The position numbers and the translations under genes were made by a program. A stretch of 64,000 bases of DNA from Gnetum montanum (lineage: Eukaryota; Streptophyta; Gnetopsida; Gnetales; Gnetaceae), in contig MNCI01017633.1 of NCBI GenBank assembly GCA_015680685.1, positions 210,816 to 274,815 on the forward strand, written 5' to 3'. The first letter of the stretch is position 1. Each line of letters begins with the position of its first letter. The notes below the pieces were generated by a model. It was given only the letters and a program-made list of their open reading frames with translations. It made no database searches and was not told the origin of the DNA. Below, one piece after another: positions 9,671 through 22,668 of this stretch.

Positions 9671-9681
9671 TCATGGGGGTA
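9671..9681 (+). other. Terminal polypurine tract of element A
   Basis: TCATGGGGGTA directly abuts the 3' LTR start TGATGAG. This is the expected plus-strand primer position, and the motif is shared with B and (with small changes) D and E. Confidence 0.75.
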
Positions 9682-10679
9682 TGATGAGATGTGATTCGCC
9701 GCGATATCGCATCCCCTACGATATCACGTACGTGATATCGCAGTCCATCACCAAATCTATAAATAAGAGGTGGCACTCCCCTTATTTTCCATCCTGGTTT
9801 AGAAGTAGGGAAACTCTGGTAGTTTGATCACTCCAGAGATAGAATATTTTCCATGTGCCCAAAGTAGGAGTCCCAAAGTGAACGGATCTTTATTCAAGCA
9901 ACTTTGTACTTGAACACAAGTTATGTACGGCAATAAAGATGAGCTTTCTAGATAAACCTTGCAGTGCATGGAATAGGATTTTATTTATTGTTTTCTCTCT
10001 CACCCTTAAACTCCTAGAATGCAAAATGAGTATGACTTGATTACGAGCATCTAAGGATGTGTACGGATAGTCAAGGAATCAGCTGCTCATCGCATGCGGT
10101 ATGAGTACGACTTGATTACAAGCATCTCATGTGACTACTTGGTAACCTAGTGGCGTATTCAGGATCTGTGCTTGGTAATCCCAGTGGTAGTCCTAGATGT
10201 ATATGATTAGTCAAGGAATCAGCTGCTCATCTCACTTAGGCTAGATAGATTCTCTCAACCCTTTCCTCTTAGTTAGGTACCTTAGTACGACCACTTCGAG
10301 CACGTGCGTTACATGTGGTGATCCCAACAATAATTAGCATTTGGTAGCCGTGGTTGCATTGGTTCAGGGTGTGTACAGTAAGTGGGAACGAATGCTGATG
10401 CTAGGTAATTTAGACATAGTCATTAGTTAGAGTGAGTTAGTTTCTCAACCCTTCACCTCAATAGCATAGGAGAAAAAGATAAAAGATATAAAAACCATAT
10501 ACCTTGGACTTACTTAACCATACACCGTGACAACCATAAGTAAGTCTAGGAAGACAACAAATGATTAACCCCAAGTGTTCCATGGGGCGTGTAGGCACTT
10601 AGTCTACAGAGTTTGACTGGATCACATGTGCTAAGCTCGTTTCGTATGGTTGAGTGTAGGGGTACCTTGCCACTCATCA
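9682..10679 (+). repeat. Element A 3' LTR
   Basis: A 998-bp direct repeat of 3147-4163 with the same ends, the same internal duplicated segment and TATAAATA at 9758-9765. The two copies differ mostly by transitions plus a few short indels in the left part, implying an old insertion. Confidence 0.9.
9701..9765 (+). promoter_or_regulatory. Palindrome cluster and TATA box, element A 3' LTR
   Basis: GCGATATCGC at 9701-9710, CGATATCACGTACGTGATATCG just after it, and TATAAATA at 9758-9765. This is the same arrangement as in the 5' LTR. Confidence 0.55.
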
Positions 10680-13600
10680 TTTAGTGTTTGACTTTACTAG
10701 AGTTTTCTCTCAAAGTGACTTCTAGGTCTTCAAAGCCACTAGAACTAGGGTAGCGTAATAATTAGTGGTCATAGACTTACACTTATTTGATCTTTCGATG
10801 TGATCCAACAAGTTGGTCATAGATAATTCATCTTGTTAAGATGGTAAAAAGACCATTTTGAGAGATATAGATACAACTCATATTCTTATTTATGGGCTTA
10901 AAAAACATTTCTAGCTTGGTATGGTAATGCAACCAATTTATATGGGCTAAAAGCACAACATTTGTTGCTCATATCTCATCATCTTATCATCTTTTTATTT
11001 TTTTCTTTTTTAATATTTTTTACTTTGTTATTTCTTTTTTTCTTTTTTCCTTTTCCTTTTCTTTTTTTGAAAAGAGGAGAGGATCATTACTTTTGAAAAA
11101 AATATTTCTTGAAGATTCTTAGAGTGTTAGGTCATGATATGGAGTTCTTAACATGGACTTAATATATCAGGTACCTTATCCATGAGCTCAATGTGACAAG
11201 ACAAGTATATGTTCATGAAATTACAATCCTTCTCTAATTAGTCTAGCTAGGAAATGTAAACATAATCACTTGATGTAACCCCATTGATCAAGATCCATTC
11301 CAATGATCATAGGATCCCTTCATGACATACCCTTTTCCAAACTGCAACTAAGCACTCATCTAGGTCTCAAAATCTTAGATGTTAAAGTCAAGGCACATCA
11401 AACCCACCATGGATGTAGTAGCTGTAACTTCACATTTGTGGTGCCTAGATCACCAGTAATGGTAGAGGGAAAGGAGGATAGATGAATTTGCATTTTTTGT
11501 GTATTCTATCAACTAAAGTATTACATTGGACCCATTGGACACTCTTGCATCATCATTGCATTAGGAAGCTCACCTATCCATCATTTGACTCCCAAGGATT
11601 TCATAGCACATTAATTGATTTTTGATAAATACATAAAATACAATCAAAATAATATGAAAATTAAAATTGATTAATCATTAATATTAAAAATCGACAGACA
11701 TAAAAATAATGATAAAGAAGTAACAACCTAAAATTTATAGATCTACATGCTTAAAAACATCCACACAAAATTACATCAAACCAAAAGAATAAGCAAATTA
11801 GAGAATGATATATTATTAGTTTCAAAAAATATGCATACGAATATCCACATAAATAAATAAACCATACTCTACCATTAAATACATTATTTGGAGGTCTGTT
11901 CCTTCATGATTGAGTTCAAGTATTGCACTTGATTATCTCTTTTTTATTCAACATCATCAAATGGTTGAGGAGGTGATTCAATTTCTTTGTAGTATATTAG
12001 GTATTGGCCTTATTAGCTAAATTTTAAAAATAAAGTTTTCTTTCTTCCACTTATGGATATTTTACCTTTTCATTTATCTAAAGAAAGAGTGAAAACTTAA
12101 TTTCCTTGATGTTTAAAAACACAATCTCCTTGGTACTATTTCTTTAAAGATGATTGTGAAGAAGGGGGTGAGCATGCATTCTGATTTATAGTTATGTTCT
12201 TCTTTCTCTTATAAAAATACTTTTTTTTGTGAGGTGATGAATTTCTTGCTAGAGGAGAAACATGATTATTATGGTGCTATCCAATAGTGTTTGATGATGA
12301 AAAATAAGTGTAGTATCTTAGAATAAAAAACTAGACTTGTTCCTGCTATGGATGATTTAAAATTCACTAATATAATGGTATAGAGAACCATGATGAATAT
12401 TGTTGGACCTACAACTATTGAGATAGTTGTGGTGGAGATGGCCAATATTTATGGAGCATTACTTGAGGCACTTAGTTCATAGCCTATTGAATTTCATGGC
12501 AAGAAAGAGGATGCCATGATAAAGTTTGTTGCATATTAGAAGGAACACATGAAGCTATTAACTTCTAAGTGTTAGGCTCCATCCACTATTGATGTTGCTA
12601 CAACTAAAGAAATGGACTACAAGGATAAGACTTCTAATCACAATAAGACCTTTTATCCATTGTCTTGCTTTCATGAGTCCTACCTTGTGTTGTAACTACT
12701 TTCACAATTTCTTCAACAACTTGGTCTTTCAAAGCTATGAATTCTAATGTTATCTTTTAATTTAATACATCTCAAACCTTATAAAAAACATTGGTAAGAT
12801 CTACTAAAGTCTTTGTACTTCTCATGATTTTGTGTACAAGGACTTTAATGACAACAAAAGATTGAGTCTTTTGACATAAGGGTGATATGTTAACTTCCTC
12901 TACATTAACATCCTTATGTCATTCATCTTTTAATCTAGCCAAAACATCTAACACAACCATAATTTAAGCTACAAAACTCTAGAGTTTTACCCATGATTAT
13001 TCTTTTATAAGTTGGTTCTATAGTCCTTGTACCAGGTGCATTAATTAGTCACATTTTTTAAGCTATAATTTTGATACTAATTGATCATGTAATTGTACTA
13101 TTCTATGACCACATCCAATGATTCATTAATATAATGCTTCCATCTTGCTATCTTCTTTCTAAGGTTTGCAACTTGAGCATAAGATTAAAATTTTACATTT
13201 AAAGCTTTTAACATGTCTACCTAAGAAGAGATGGAATTAGATGGAAGAGCTTTATAACATATTTTATCATGATTAATAAGTATTTGGGGAAAAAGATAGA
13301 GTTCTACCATTTTGTCATTGTTAGGGTATATCCTCAATGAATCCTTAATTAGACAAAGCCTCAAAGACAACATGTGCAACTTCCCTAGATTCTTTACAAT
13401 ATCGTCCATGTGCATTACACTACAATTCTAGTTTATCTTGATGAAATTTTAACACAATAGGAGGTGTTACTTCATTCATCATATTTTTAAAGGTAATTTA
13501 AACTAATTGAAGATTCTACTTTAATGTATTTTTATTATTGAATTCAACCATGTTTTTTTCACTTCTTTATTTCCAAAAAATTTAACTAGAAATAATTGTG

Positions 13601-15174
13601 AATGTCCAAGTAAATAACCAATTCACAACAGTCTTTCTTGGAAATGATACCATTGATAGAGGCTTCCTTGGCCAAGACCATAAGAGGTCTATTAATAATA
13701 CGTGTAGGGAACTAGTCTTAAACATCAAAGACAATGAGAATGCAAATTTCAAAGTTTACTTGTGTATGCTATTGCATTTAATAAATAAAAATATTATGAT
13801 ACATATGATACAAGTGAAGAAACCCATGTTATTCTAGTAGGAAATTATATTTTTATATTTTATAAATTTAGAAATTTTTATGTATGGGGATGAATAGCTT
13901 GAACTAATTGAGGTGAGGGTTAAGGCCATGGAGGCACATAAGAACACGTAGAGCCCACCTGATTACTTGTGTAAAAAGAAGAATGGTTCTAGGTTCTCCA
14001 AGAGCTAAGGTGCCTTCTTGCCTATAGCTCAATTAGAAACACTTTCAAGGATCTACAAGTCATCAAACAAGGATAAAGAAACCCAATGTAAAGAATCATG
14101 CAATATCTAAATGAAAGGATGGTATCACCTAAAGAATACGATATCAAGAAACTTGGGCAAAAGTACCTCCTCATAGACTGGATAGCTATGCAATTAATCT
14201 TTAATAGGTTCATCAAGACTAGATAACTCATCCTTTGGGAAAAACCAAACACATAAAGATCACTCATAATCAATATGCTAGAGGAAGTATTTCACATTTA
14301 TTTTGTTAGCGAGAGAAAAAATGACTCATAATTAAAACCTATTGCGATATCTCTTGGGATAGTTACAATGTTCATACATGAAAAAAATATACATTCACAT
14401 CATGATCCCTTATGAGATAGTTACAAATACATAAACCATGCCATAATCCCTTATGAGATAAGTGTTACATTAATACATGAAAGTGATAAAATATTCTTTG
14501 TTACATCATAGATGGTCCAACATCATTACATACAAGTATGACCTCCTTAGTCAATGAGGAATCATCTTCAAGCTCCACACAATTATGCTAATCTATCTAA
14601 AGCAAATAAAATAATTATAATTTTTAAATTTAAAAAAATCATTAATTTATTAGTGAAATATCCTTTTCAAGGTTCAATTAAATAAAAGTGCAAAACTTAA
14701 GAAAATCAAAATGAGCTTTATTCATCATGAAAACACTTGACCTTGCATTCACCAAACAATTTTGAGTTGCAAAAGCATGATAGCACTTTGATAAATTCTT
14801 GCTACATAGAAAAATAATAACTTAAAAATATATAACAAAAATAAATTGCATATTTACCCAAGGATGAGAATGTTTTACATTAAACCAAATTATAATATCT
14901 AGATAATTTTGAGATTTTACCTTTTGGGTATTTATAGTTTTAGGATTTCTAACAAAACTAATGTGAGAGCATACTAGGTGTGGTAATGCATCATGTGAGA
15001 TAGTGCATCATGTTTGGTGTTGTACTAGGTGAGGCAGTACACCATATAAGATAGCACACCAAGGAAAGGATGAAGACTTACTAAAAGAAGTCCAAGCTAT
15101 AGGTTTAAGTGCACATAAATAACTTAGTGCATCTAAGCTTACATAAAAATATGAAAATTGTCACTAGATTTTGT
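10680..15174. other. Intergenic sequence, no gene recognised
   Basis: About 4.5 kb of AT-rich sequence between elements A and F. Short frames (for example 79 codons at 13598-13837 and 83 codons on the minus strand at 14022-14273) have biased composition and no recognisable motif. Around 14970-15060 there are short irregular repeats of (C/G)TGAG(A/G)(T/C)AGT(A/G)CA. I see no promoter, RNA gene or LTR pair here. Confidence 0.5.
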
Positions 15175-16934
15175 TGATGAGAAAATTTTGATGACAACAC
15201 TCTTTGAATTAACACATTTAAAGAGACTATTGCCTAGGGTGTCTCCCATATGGGTATAAAAACTTGGGAATAGTCTCAACTACTAGAGCATATGTAATGA
15301 TTTAAATCCAAACTTATTATGAATAATAATAAAAGTGACTATTATATTTTATGAGGATCCAAGTCATGTAAAATCATGAGATATTATGTAGAGGAATATT
15401 TAAAGTATCTAATTAATTTAACCTCCATGAGTATTAACCCAAAGGAGGCATTCCCATAAGTATACTAATAACATATAAAGAAAAGGAACAGTTTCTAAAA
15501 TAGATTTTAAACCAAGAAATTAATGGTAATATACTAACAACACAATTTAAAATATGGAATGAATAAATTTGGGAATTGATCAGGAAACAAATTATCAAAC
15601 TAGCTTGGAATATTGCATAAAGAGTAACTATGAATCACATAAGTTCTGAAATTGAACATAGAAAATAACAAAGATTTTAAGATTCAAGTAGAAGGCTTTG
15701 TAATTAAACTATTTCTCTGAACTGCATTGGTATTTAAAGTTCATACATGACTAACTCACAATAATGGCTGAAGTCCACACCTTTTAAAATAACAAGAAAA
15801 ATTGAAATAAAAGACCTTAGCTTACTATAGATCCTCGAATCTTATTTGAAAGACAAATTACCTCTTGCATAAACTTGTTTGCCTATGCCTACAAGAGGCA
15901 CACCTCCTCTAACAAGTCTATGTGGTTAACCTTCTAGTTTGAAAAGAGTTGCTAATAAAACTCCTAGTTGAGGTAGAGCCCCACCTTAATCTCCTCCTCC
16001 TTAGTTTGTAATGATCAGAACTACTCCAATAAAAAATCCAATGGGAAGGTCTTATCAATTCTAACCCTCCCACTCCTAGTTCAAAGGCTTCTCCTTCTCA
16101 AAAGGAATCCTCCTATGATTTTAAATTCCAAAAATATAAATCTAAGAGATATGAGAATTTCTCCTTTCCCTTCTCTTCTACCTATTGTTCTTTTAACTTT
16201 TTCCTTTTGGCACTTGCTTCTTCTTGCCCATTCATCTTCACTATTCATTTTCCTTCCTCCATCCTGTTATGACCTACATATAAATAAATGAAAGCATCAA
16301 CATTTTTTATAAAAGATAATTAGTAGTTTCATTAATAATTATTACATTTTTTCACTTGGCAAATGAAATGTTAAGAGATTCTAAACTTCCTTTCTCCTTT
16401 TTGTTTTATATTTAAAATTCAATAAACCTATGCTAAGATTATAGAAAATATGGGAAAATGCAGGTGATGCTAAATACCCTCAAAGAAAAGGGACAAAAGA
16501 ATCATCCAGACACAACTCTTACAAAACATAGGGAAAACAAGTATAGTCATCTCTTTTGAGACAAAACAAAAGAGGCATAATAAAACTGAAACAATGAAAT
16601 AAATATAATTTAAATCTATATGGTAGAGAAACAAATTTCAAATCTAAAAGAGATATTAAAAAAAAAGTTGTGCTTCTTTACCAACGATGAAGAGAAGCCA
16701 TGAACAAGAGCATAGGAACAATGAGAAACCATGCAAAGGTTGGAAGAAATGATAACATTATTAAAGCAAATCCAGTTTGCAATTGCACTTATGGGCTAGG
16801 AGTAGCAATAGGTGTAAAAACACAAAATTTTTGTGCTAAAGTTGCATGCATAACAAAATACATGGGATGCAAATCTGTGAACAAAATAAGAGAAGAAAAA
16901 AAAGCCAAACAAAAGAGAATCATCTATTAAACCA
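15175..16934 (-). repeat. Element F 3' LTR (minus orientation)
   Basis: A direct repeat of 34368-36182. Shared landmarks include ACACATTTAAAGAGACTAT, GATTTAAATCCAAACTTATTATGAATAATA and, at the other end, CTATTAAACCA. Read on the minus strand it begins TGGTTTAATAG and ends CTCATCA. Confidence 0.8.
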
Positions 16935-17639
16935 AACACAAACTTAAATAAAACATTTGCATAAGCAAACACTAAATTGTTACTATGTCAAATCACATAT
17001 GCAGGTTATACAAAAACCCTATGAACATATTCCATATAAATCAAATATAGTTTAGGCATCTATTTTCTTGTTTAAGAAAGTCTCTCTATCTAGACATAGT
17101 TGATTTCATCAAGTAACAACCATTGCAAGCTTTTTCAAATTTGATTTTAACATAACCCACCACTAGTAATTAGAAGACTAAAAAAACATAAGCCTTGGAC
17201 CTACTAGAAAACTTAAAAGTCATGACCTCCATATTAACTATGAGGAATGTTGATGTCAACATTTAGCACCCAAACTTGAGTTACATGCAAGTGCAAAGAT
17301 ATCAAAACTAATACAAATTTTAATGATAAAAAAAGAAAAAAAATACACAAAATATAAGATCCATAATGACCATGAAATCATGATATGCTATAGAAACTAG
17401 CAAATTATAAAGTAGACTATAATATTTAATAATGATTAAAATAATCATATAATCCAAAAATAGATCCTAAACATGGATCACCTTTTACATCACCTTAAAA
17501 GTTAATTTAGGATCTAATACATGCCATGTAAACTTTATAAATTATAATTTATAGTTAAGATCTCATTTCCAATCATTTCTAAGATAAAAGTTTATAAAGA
17601 GGACATCCTTTCTTTAGATCAAGGCTAGCCATAACTTTC

Positions 17640-19175
17640 AAATTTTTCCTTAGGCACTATTTTTAAAGCATAACTATGAAACAAAGGATTTTTGTTTGTT
17701 TGTTTTTTTTAGAGGAAACTTTGCCCTTGGTGCACTTCATTCTTAAGATAGAAATTCCAATACAAGTATGGCTTATTAACTTTGCCCATGGTGCAATCCA
17801 ACCCTTGTATATGTGCCTTTAATTATGAGCTAGGTAGTAATAACATTGCTACAAAAAGTGTATAAAAGAAAATCATCTTCATAGAATGAGGAAACTAAGA
17901 TAGGAACATGACTTCCTTAATGGCAAGAAAAAAATTCATTCTTTATTTTATCGAATGCATTCTACTATCCTTTTTTAGCACGTCATTTCAAGGTCTAACT
18001 AATTTAGCCTAAACAAGGATAAATCATCTAAAAAGTTAATTTTACTAAAGAAATCTCTTAAATTAGTTCTACGTAAAGGATAGGATACCTCTAAAATAGC
18101 ATTTTCCCATTCAGAATCAATCATGATTCCTTATTTAGTCACTACATAACCAAGAAATTTACCACTTTGAGCACAAAAATAGATTTCTTAGCATTCATAG
18201 TAACATCAAATCATCTACATCTTATGAAAATGTTTCTAAGATCTCTAAGGTATGTACCTTTATCTTTAGAGAAAATGGTTAAACCATTGAGATAAATGAT
18301 AATACATATTTTTTATCAAGCCTTCAAAGATTTTATCCATAGCCCTTTGAAACGTAGAACCAACATTTATAAGGCTGAGGACATCTTAGAAAATTAAAAA
18401 GTTCCCCATTTTGTTGCAAAAGTAGTTTTATATTGGTCTTTTTTACTTACTAGAATTTGATTATAGCCTGAATATCCATCTAAAAATGAATATTGTGCAC
18501 CATTCTTGATTTGTAAAAGCTTCTCCATAAGAGGAAGTGAATAATTATCCTTAATACATGAGGTATTAAGGTTACAAAAATTAATGCATAATTGTAATTC
18601 ACCTGTTAATTTTCTAATTGGAACTAAGTTTAATATTCAACTTGAGGGTCTCATAGAATAAATAATTTTAGATTATAGAAGTTTATCTATTTTTTCATTC
18701 ATCAAAGTTTCAATTTTGGGGTTTACTAGTCTAAGTTTTTGTCTAAATCATTTTGTTTCAAGCTTAAGAGGTATAGCATGCATCATCATTATAGGTTTTA
18801 AGATTGACATAAATCCAAGCTACAACATCATTAAGTTCATGTAACAAATCAATCAAGTTTTGTTTTTCATTTGCAAGATAGTGAGCTCTTAATTTAATAG
18901 GGTAGTATTGTCCTTTCCTTTGAATTTGAATTATTTCTATTTCAACAAGCATTTGCCAATTAGTGTTTTCGGATATTTTCTTGTTCCTAGGATGTAATTC
19001 ATCAAAAAAAGCCTCTCGAGTTACTATTTTACAAGAGATTTCATTTAAAAATATGATATATTTTGATATATCTTTTTCATTTATTTGAGAAATTTTAAAA
19101 TATTGATAACTATATTCACCTTCAAAAAATAAAAATTCATAAATATAATAATTATTATCAAAGTCTTAATCATCA
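17640..19175 (-). pseudogene. Element F reverse transcriptase and RNase H (broken)
   Basis: The minus strand gives a pre-RT region open for roughly 140 codons (19175-18764) ending LLHELNDVVAWIY, then a damaged RT with FLDGYSGYNQI near 18450-18485 and KTTFATKWGTF shortly after. The YMDD region (about 18290) is destroyed. An RNase H-like start (AFDKIKNEFFLAIKEV) lies near 17910-17965, after which similarity fades. No integrase follows before the LTR. The product would copy the element RNA; this copy cannot. Similarity to gypsy RT rests on the FLDGY motif and on order. Confidence 0.7.
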
Positions 19176-19199
19176 GTATAACCACTTTGAGCTTAATAA

Positions 19200-19662
19200 T
19201 AAGCTTGAAGTTGTTGTACATAATAATTATTTAGCTTAATTAATTACTTAAATTCTTAATCATCTTAGCTTAATTAATCACTTAATTAATGAAAATAATA
19301 GGTGCATAAATAAATAATTAAGCTAGTCCAAGTGCTGCAAGGTTTATCAAAAAGCTCATCTTTATTACTACACACACTATGGTACTCAGGTACAATAATG
19401 CTCGAATAAAGATTTGTATACTCCTTGACTCCTACTACAGGCACATAGAAAATTATTTTATCTCTTACGAAAATAAACTACAAGAGTTCCGCTAGTAACT
19501 AAAATTCTAACTCTTCATTAACATGGATGAGGTGTTGTATTTATAGACCTACTAGGGTGCCACATCGATAGGTACATGTTAACATGGGAAACCCTACATC
19601 GATGGGATTCCATCAACGAAGCCATGTCGATGTCAACACAACCGATCAAAGACTCTCCATCA
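19200..19662 (-). repeat. Element E 3' LTR, truncated
   Basis: Matches 31215-31709 of the 5' LTR, including the TATA box (TATTTATA on the plus strand at 19538-19545) and the ACTAGGGTGCCACAT segment, but lacks the outer 400 bp. The junction with F lies between about 19175 and 19205. Confidence 0.8.
19538..19545 (-). promoter_or_regulatory. TATA box, element E 3' LTR
   Basis: TATAAATA on the minus strand, at the same place as in the E 5' LTR and the D LTRs. Confidence 0.55.
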
Positions 19663-19673
19663 TACTCCTATGA
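19663..19673 (-). other. Terminal polypurine tract of element E
   Basis: The minus strand reads TCATAGGAGTA directly before the LTR start TGATGG. This is an eroded form of the TCATGGGGGTA tract of A and B, with G-to-A changes. Confidence 0.65.
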
Positions 19674-19805
19674 TTGAATGAAAAATCATCCTTGAGTTCC
19701 TTACAAAATTGGGAAGGTATGAGATTGTTGACTAACACACGATGCAAAAAAACAAAATTATGTGCTTGATTGTATGGATCGACATTGATTACAAAATTAT
19801 GGTGT

Positions 19806-22668
19806 TCATGACATAAAATTGAACATTAGAACATGATTGAAAAAAATTGGACAACACATCCTTTGATTGCATGAAAATGGTTGAAAAGATAAGAAGGTCC
19901 TAGGTAATGGAGATTCTTGAGGTTCTAAAGGACCTTCTCCCACTTCGAGCGCATGCAGTGGTTGAGGTTGCTGTGGCTGTCCTACTGCAACTACCACTTC
20001 CAATGGAAGGCAAAAGGCATCCAACAATGCCTTCATCTTCTCCTCCTTACTCTAGGGATCATTCATAGTCCATGTGGCATTACCAATGTGGGCTAGAATG
20101 GGGATATCCCATGGATAGGACATTACTAGGAACAATTCCTTAACATTGAAAACCTAGGAAGTGAATTACTTGCATTGGATATCGAATGCTCTAAGTGCAT
20201 TCTACAGCTCTTGGTAGTCATTCATCCTCTTGACTAGGTTCTTGATAGTTGATCTTTGATCAGTGAACTTCACCTTAAGAACCTCAAGTTCCACATTTAC
20301 CACTACAAGCTTCTGCTTGATGTCCTTGTGGTGCTTGAACTTTATCTCATATAAGAAGTACGAGCTAGCCACTTGTTTCTCCAATTTAGACCATGGTCGA
20401 CTGGTAGTCAAGATAGCTAGATCTCTGCTTTGTTATAGGTATCTATACCATCAATGATAGGTTGCCAAATCTCTCTTCCTTATTGGAGTTGCTGGAGGGT
20501 TTTATTTAATTTTTCCTTCACTGAATGGATGTGCTTTTCATTAACTTCTTTCTGTAGACTCACCTAATCTTTGTAATGATTTTGGAATCTCTTAAATTTA
20601 AGAGCCTTTGATTTCTAGGTGACTACTTCGATTGCAATCTTTTGGTGAAGAGCATAGACCTCCTCCATGGAGCAGTTTCTATTTTTTGCTACTAATCTCC
20701 TCAACTTAGTATTCACTCTAACTAGCTACTCCTACTATTGATGGATGAAATCTATCATCTACAATTTTTGTGCATCAACATGATTCTCTATGGTAAATTG
20801 TACATTCTCCTAATGGGTCTGATCCAAGGCCTTTTCAATTTTATGCTAAGTGCCCTCTACCAAGGATCAATAGAACACCACTATCTCCATCACACCCTCA
20901 CCCCCTTTCAATCTTGTGTGAAGCTGTTAAAGAGCTTCATCCTTTGTTAGTGCTAGGTTGAAGAATGTAGGGCTAGCAATCTAGGCTCTTAGTTTAGCAA
21001 CCTCTACACCCAATCATTGATTTAGCACTTTGGCTATTTTGAGTTGTCCCTCCAAAATGATGTTCTTGCCCCTTACTTGTAGCAACTTTGACTAGGTTGT
21101 AGTTATGTTTTCTAGAAGGCCGAATACACCCAAAATTAGTTTCCCAATTCCCACCAATCGATCCAATAATTATTCATGTTGTGATGTAACTTACCACTTA
21201 CTATTCCCATGGATGTCTACACATCTTTAAGTGTAGATACTTCTAGTATAGATGCCGTAGGTTCATGTAGAGTTTTGGCAATTCTATCAACAACCACTTT
21301 TGTTGCTATCGCCTACCCTTGGTACTACATCATCAAAATTGTTGCTCCTTTGCCCTTCTCCCAGTGCACTAAAAAATTAATAGTGTTCCCAGAGATTCCT
21401 AGGAATTACTACTATTCTGAAAGGGATACTATTACCTATTAGGTGCTAGGATTGGATCTTGTAGGAAATTGCATTCTTTAGGCCAAAAAGATTGGTCCAC
21501 CCTCTCAATCTGGCTAACTATTTAAGCCACTTCATTCATGTGACTCATCATTGGCTAGTACATAGATGGATCACCACCACTTGTTCTTGCTTGTCACTCT
21601 TGCTTACTCAAGAGCCATTCTTATAATTCATGCAATCATTGAGAAGTTGTAGTGATATCTGACATTGTTTGCTAAGTGGGTGGTGGGGGTGGTGGTTACT
21701 ACTCCTCTTCTTGGATGACTTTTGCAGGGACTTTGTCCTTCATCATCTCTGTCTAATTAGTAGATGGAACACATTGGACACCACCATTTGTATAGCCAAT
21801 TATGCATCCCCTTCGACATAGTTTTCTGATGAGGCATGGAAAGGGGAGTGCCTTCATTCCACGTCAATTCTCCTGGAAACACTTTTCTATCTCAAGATAG
21901 ATTAGTTGTGGAAGGTTGATAGGGAATCTACCACTTAGAGCAGCACATGCATGGCTAAAGAAGGTGGTGATCTTGCTTAGCTTCATTGTTTGATTGAGGT
22001 GAAAGGCTGCAATCATGTCATAGATTTTCTTTGTTGGTGTGAGCACACCATACTCCTTACATTCAATGCCATAACACTACTACAACCATTATTTCTTAAT
22101 GTTAGGGTCTACCTATATTTGAAATCTCAGCAAGATTCATCCTAGATTCTGGCAATCCAAGTGCCTCTAGAATGGCCTGCATCGAATAGAACACTAAAAT
22201 GTCCTTAATCTTGATTGTTGAATTGGCCTACATATTATTCCAAAATAAGAATGTATCTTCCATGTACCACTCCCTATTGGAATTGATGATGGGACACATG
22301 GAAGAGGTCTTTAGTTCATCTTGTACTTCTTGAGGTGCTTGCTCTAAGAAAGAGCCAAAATTTAACTCTTAGAGAATCATTTTCTAAACCTCCTTTGATT
22401 TGATCTTCTTAAGGCACGCTTTTGTTCAGGTCACCTCAAGGTTTGCTTGTGGGGCTAGTGCCTCATCCCTATGGGATTGCTCTATCACTACTACTTGTTC
22501 TAGAATCAAATGAATAGATTCTACTTTAGGCTCCTCCCTAAGAGGTCTTGTAGCATGGGTTGTTTCTTATTCTTCTTGGGCCTATTCTTGGCCCCTTCCT
22601 ATACATGGTCATTTGTCCTGTGGCTATGATGGTCCTCCTTCCTATGTGTGCTTCCCCTTTGGTGCCAT
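19806..22668 (-). pseudogene. ORF3 of element E (env-position ORF, broken)
   Basis: It starts MAPKGKH (ATG at 22668-22666) and ends FNFMS-stop at 19806, the same termini as ORF3 of element D. Part 1 (about 21800-22300) is a globular region with KIKDILVFYSMQAI, AAFHLNQTMKLSKITTFF, HACAALSGRFPINLPQLIYLEIEK and FPCLIRKLCRRG. Part 2 (about 20200-21000) is charged and coiled-coil-like, including a lysine-rich stretch at 20411-20202. The position after integrase is where Athila-type elements carry an env-like ORF, and the LIRKLC pattern recalls the plant transposon domain found there. I could not test that. Function unknown. Many stops, mostly TAG/TGA. Confidence 0.65.

Larger units (their letters stand above)
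3147..10679 (+). mobile_element. Element A: non-autonomous Ty3/gypsy LTR retrotransposon (gag-PR only)
   Basis: Two similar LTRs (3147-4163 and 9682-10679) flank a 5.5-kb interior that holds, in order, a tRNA-Asp-type PBS, gag, an aspartic protease, a non-coding spacer, a 74-codon ORF and a polypurine tract. No frame encodes RT, RNase H or integrase. The layout matches element B at 57397-64000, so the missing pol is a shared property and not a private deletion. LTR ends are TGATGAG and CTCATCA. Flanking bases (AGTAG / TTTTA) do not form a target-site duplication, so one end may have been altered by recombination or mutation. Confidence 0.88.

Noticed and set aside
10680-10690. TTTAGTGTTTG after the A 3' LTR resembling CTAAGTGTTTG after the A 5' LTR
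   Set aside because: Too short. It would imply a second element or a deleted PBS, with no further similarity downstream.
13598-13837. 79-codon forward frame between A and F
   Set aside because: Asn/Ile/Lys-biased composition typical of AT-rich DNA, no homolog recognised, no repeat partner in the window.
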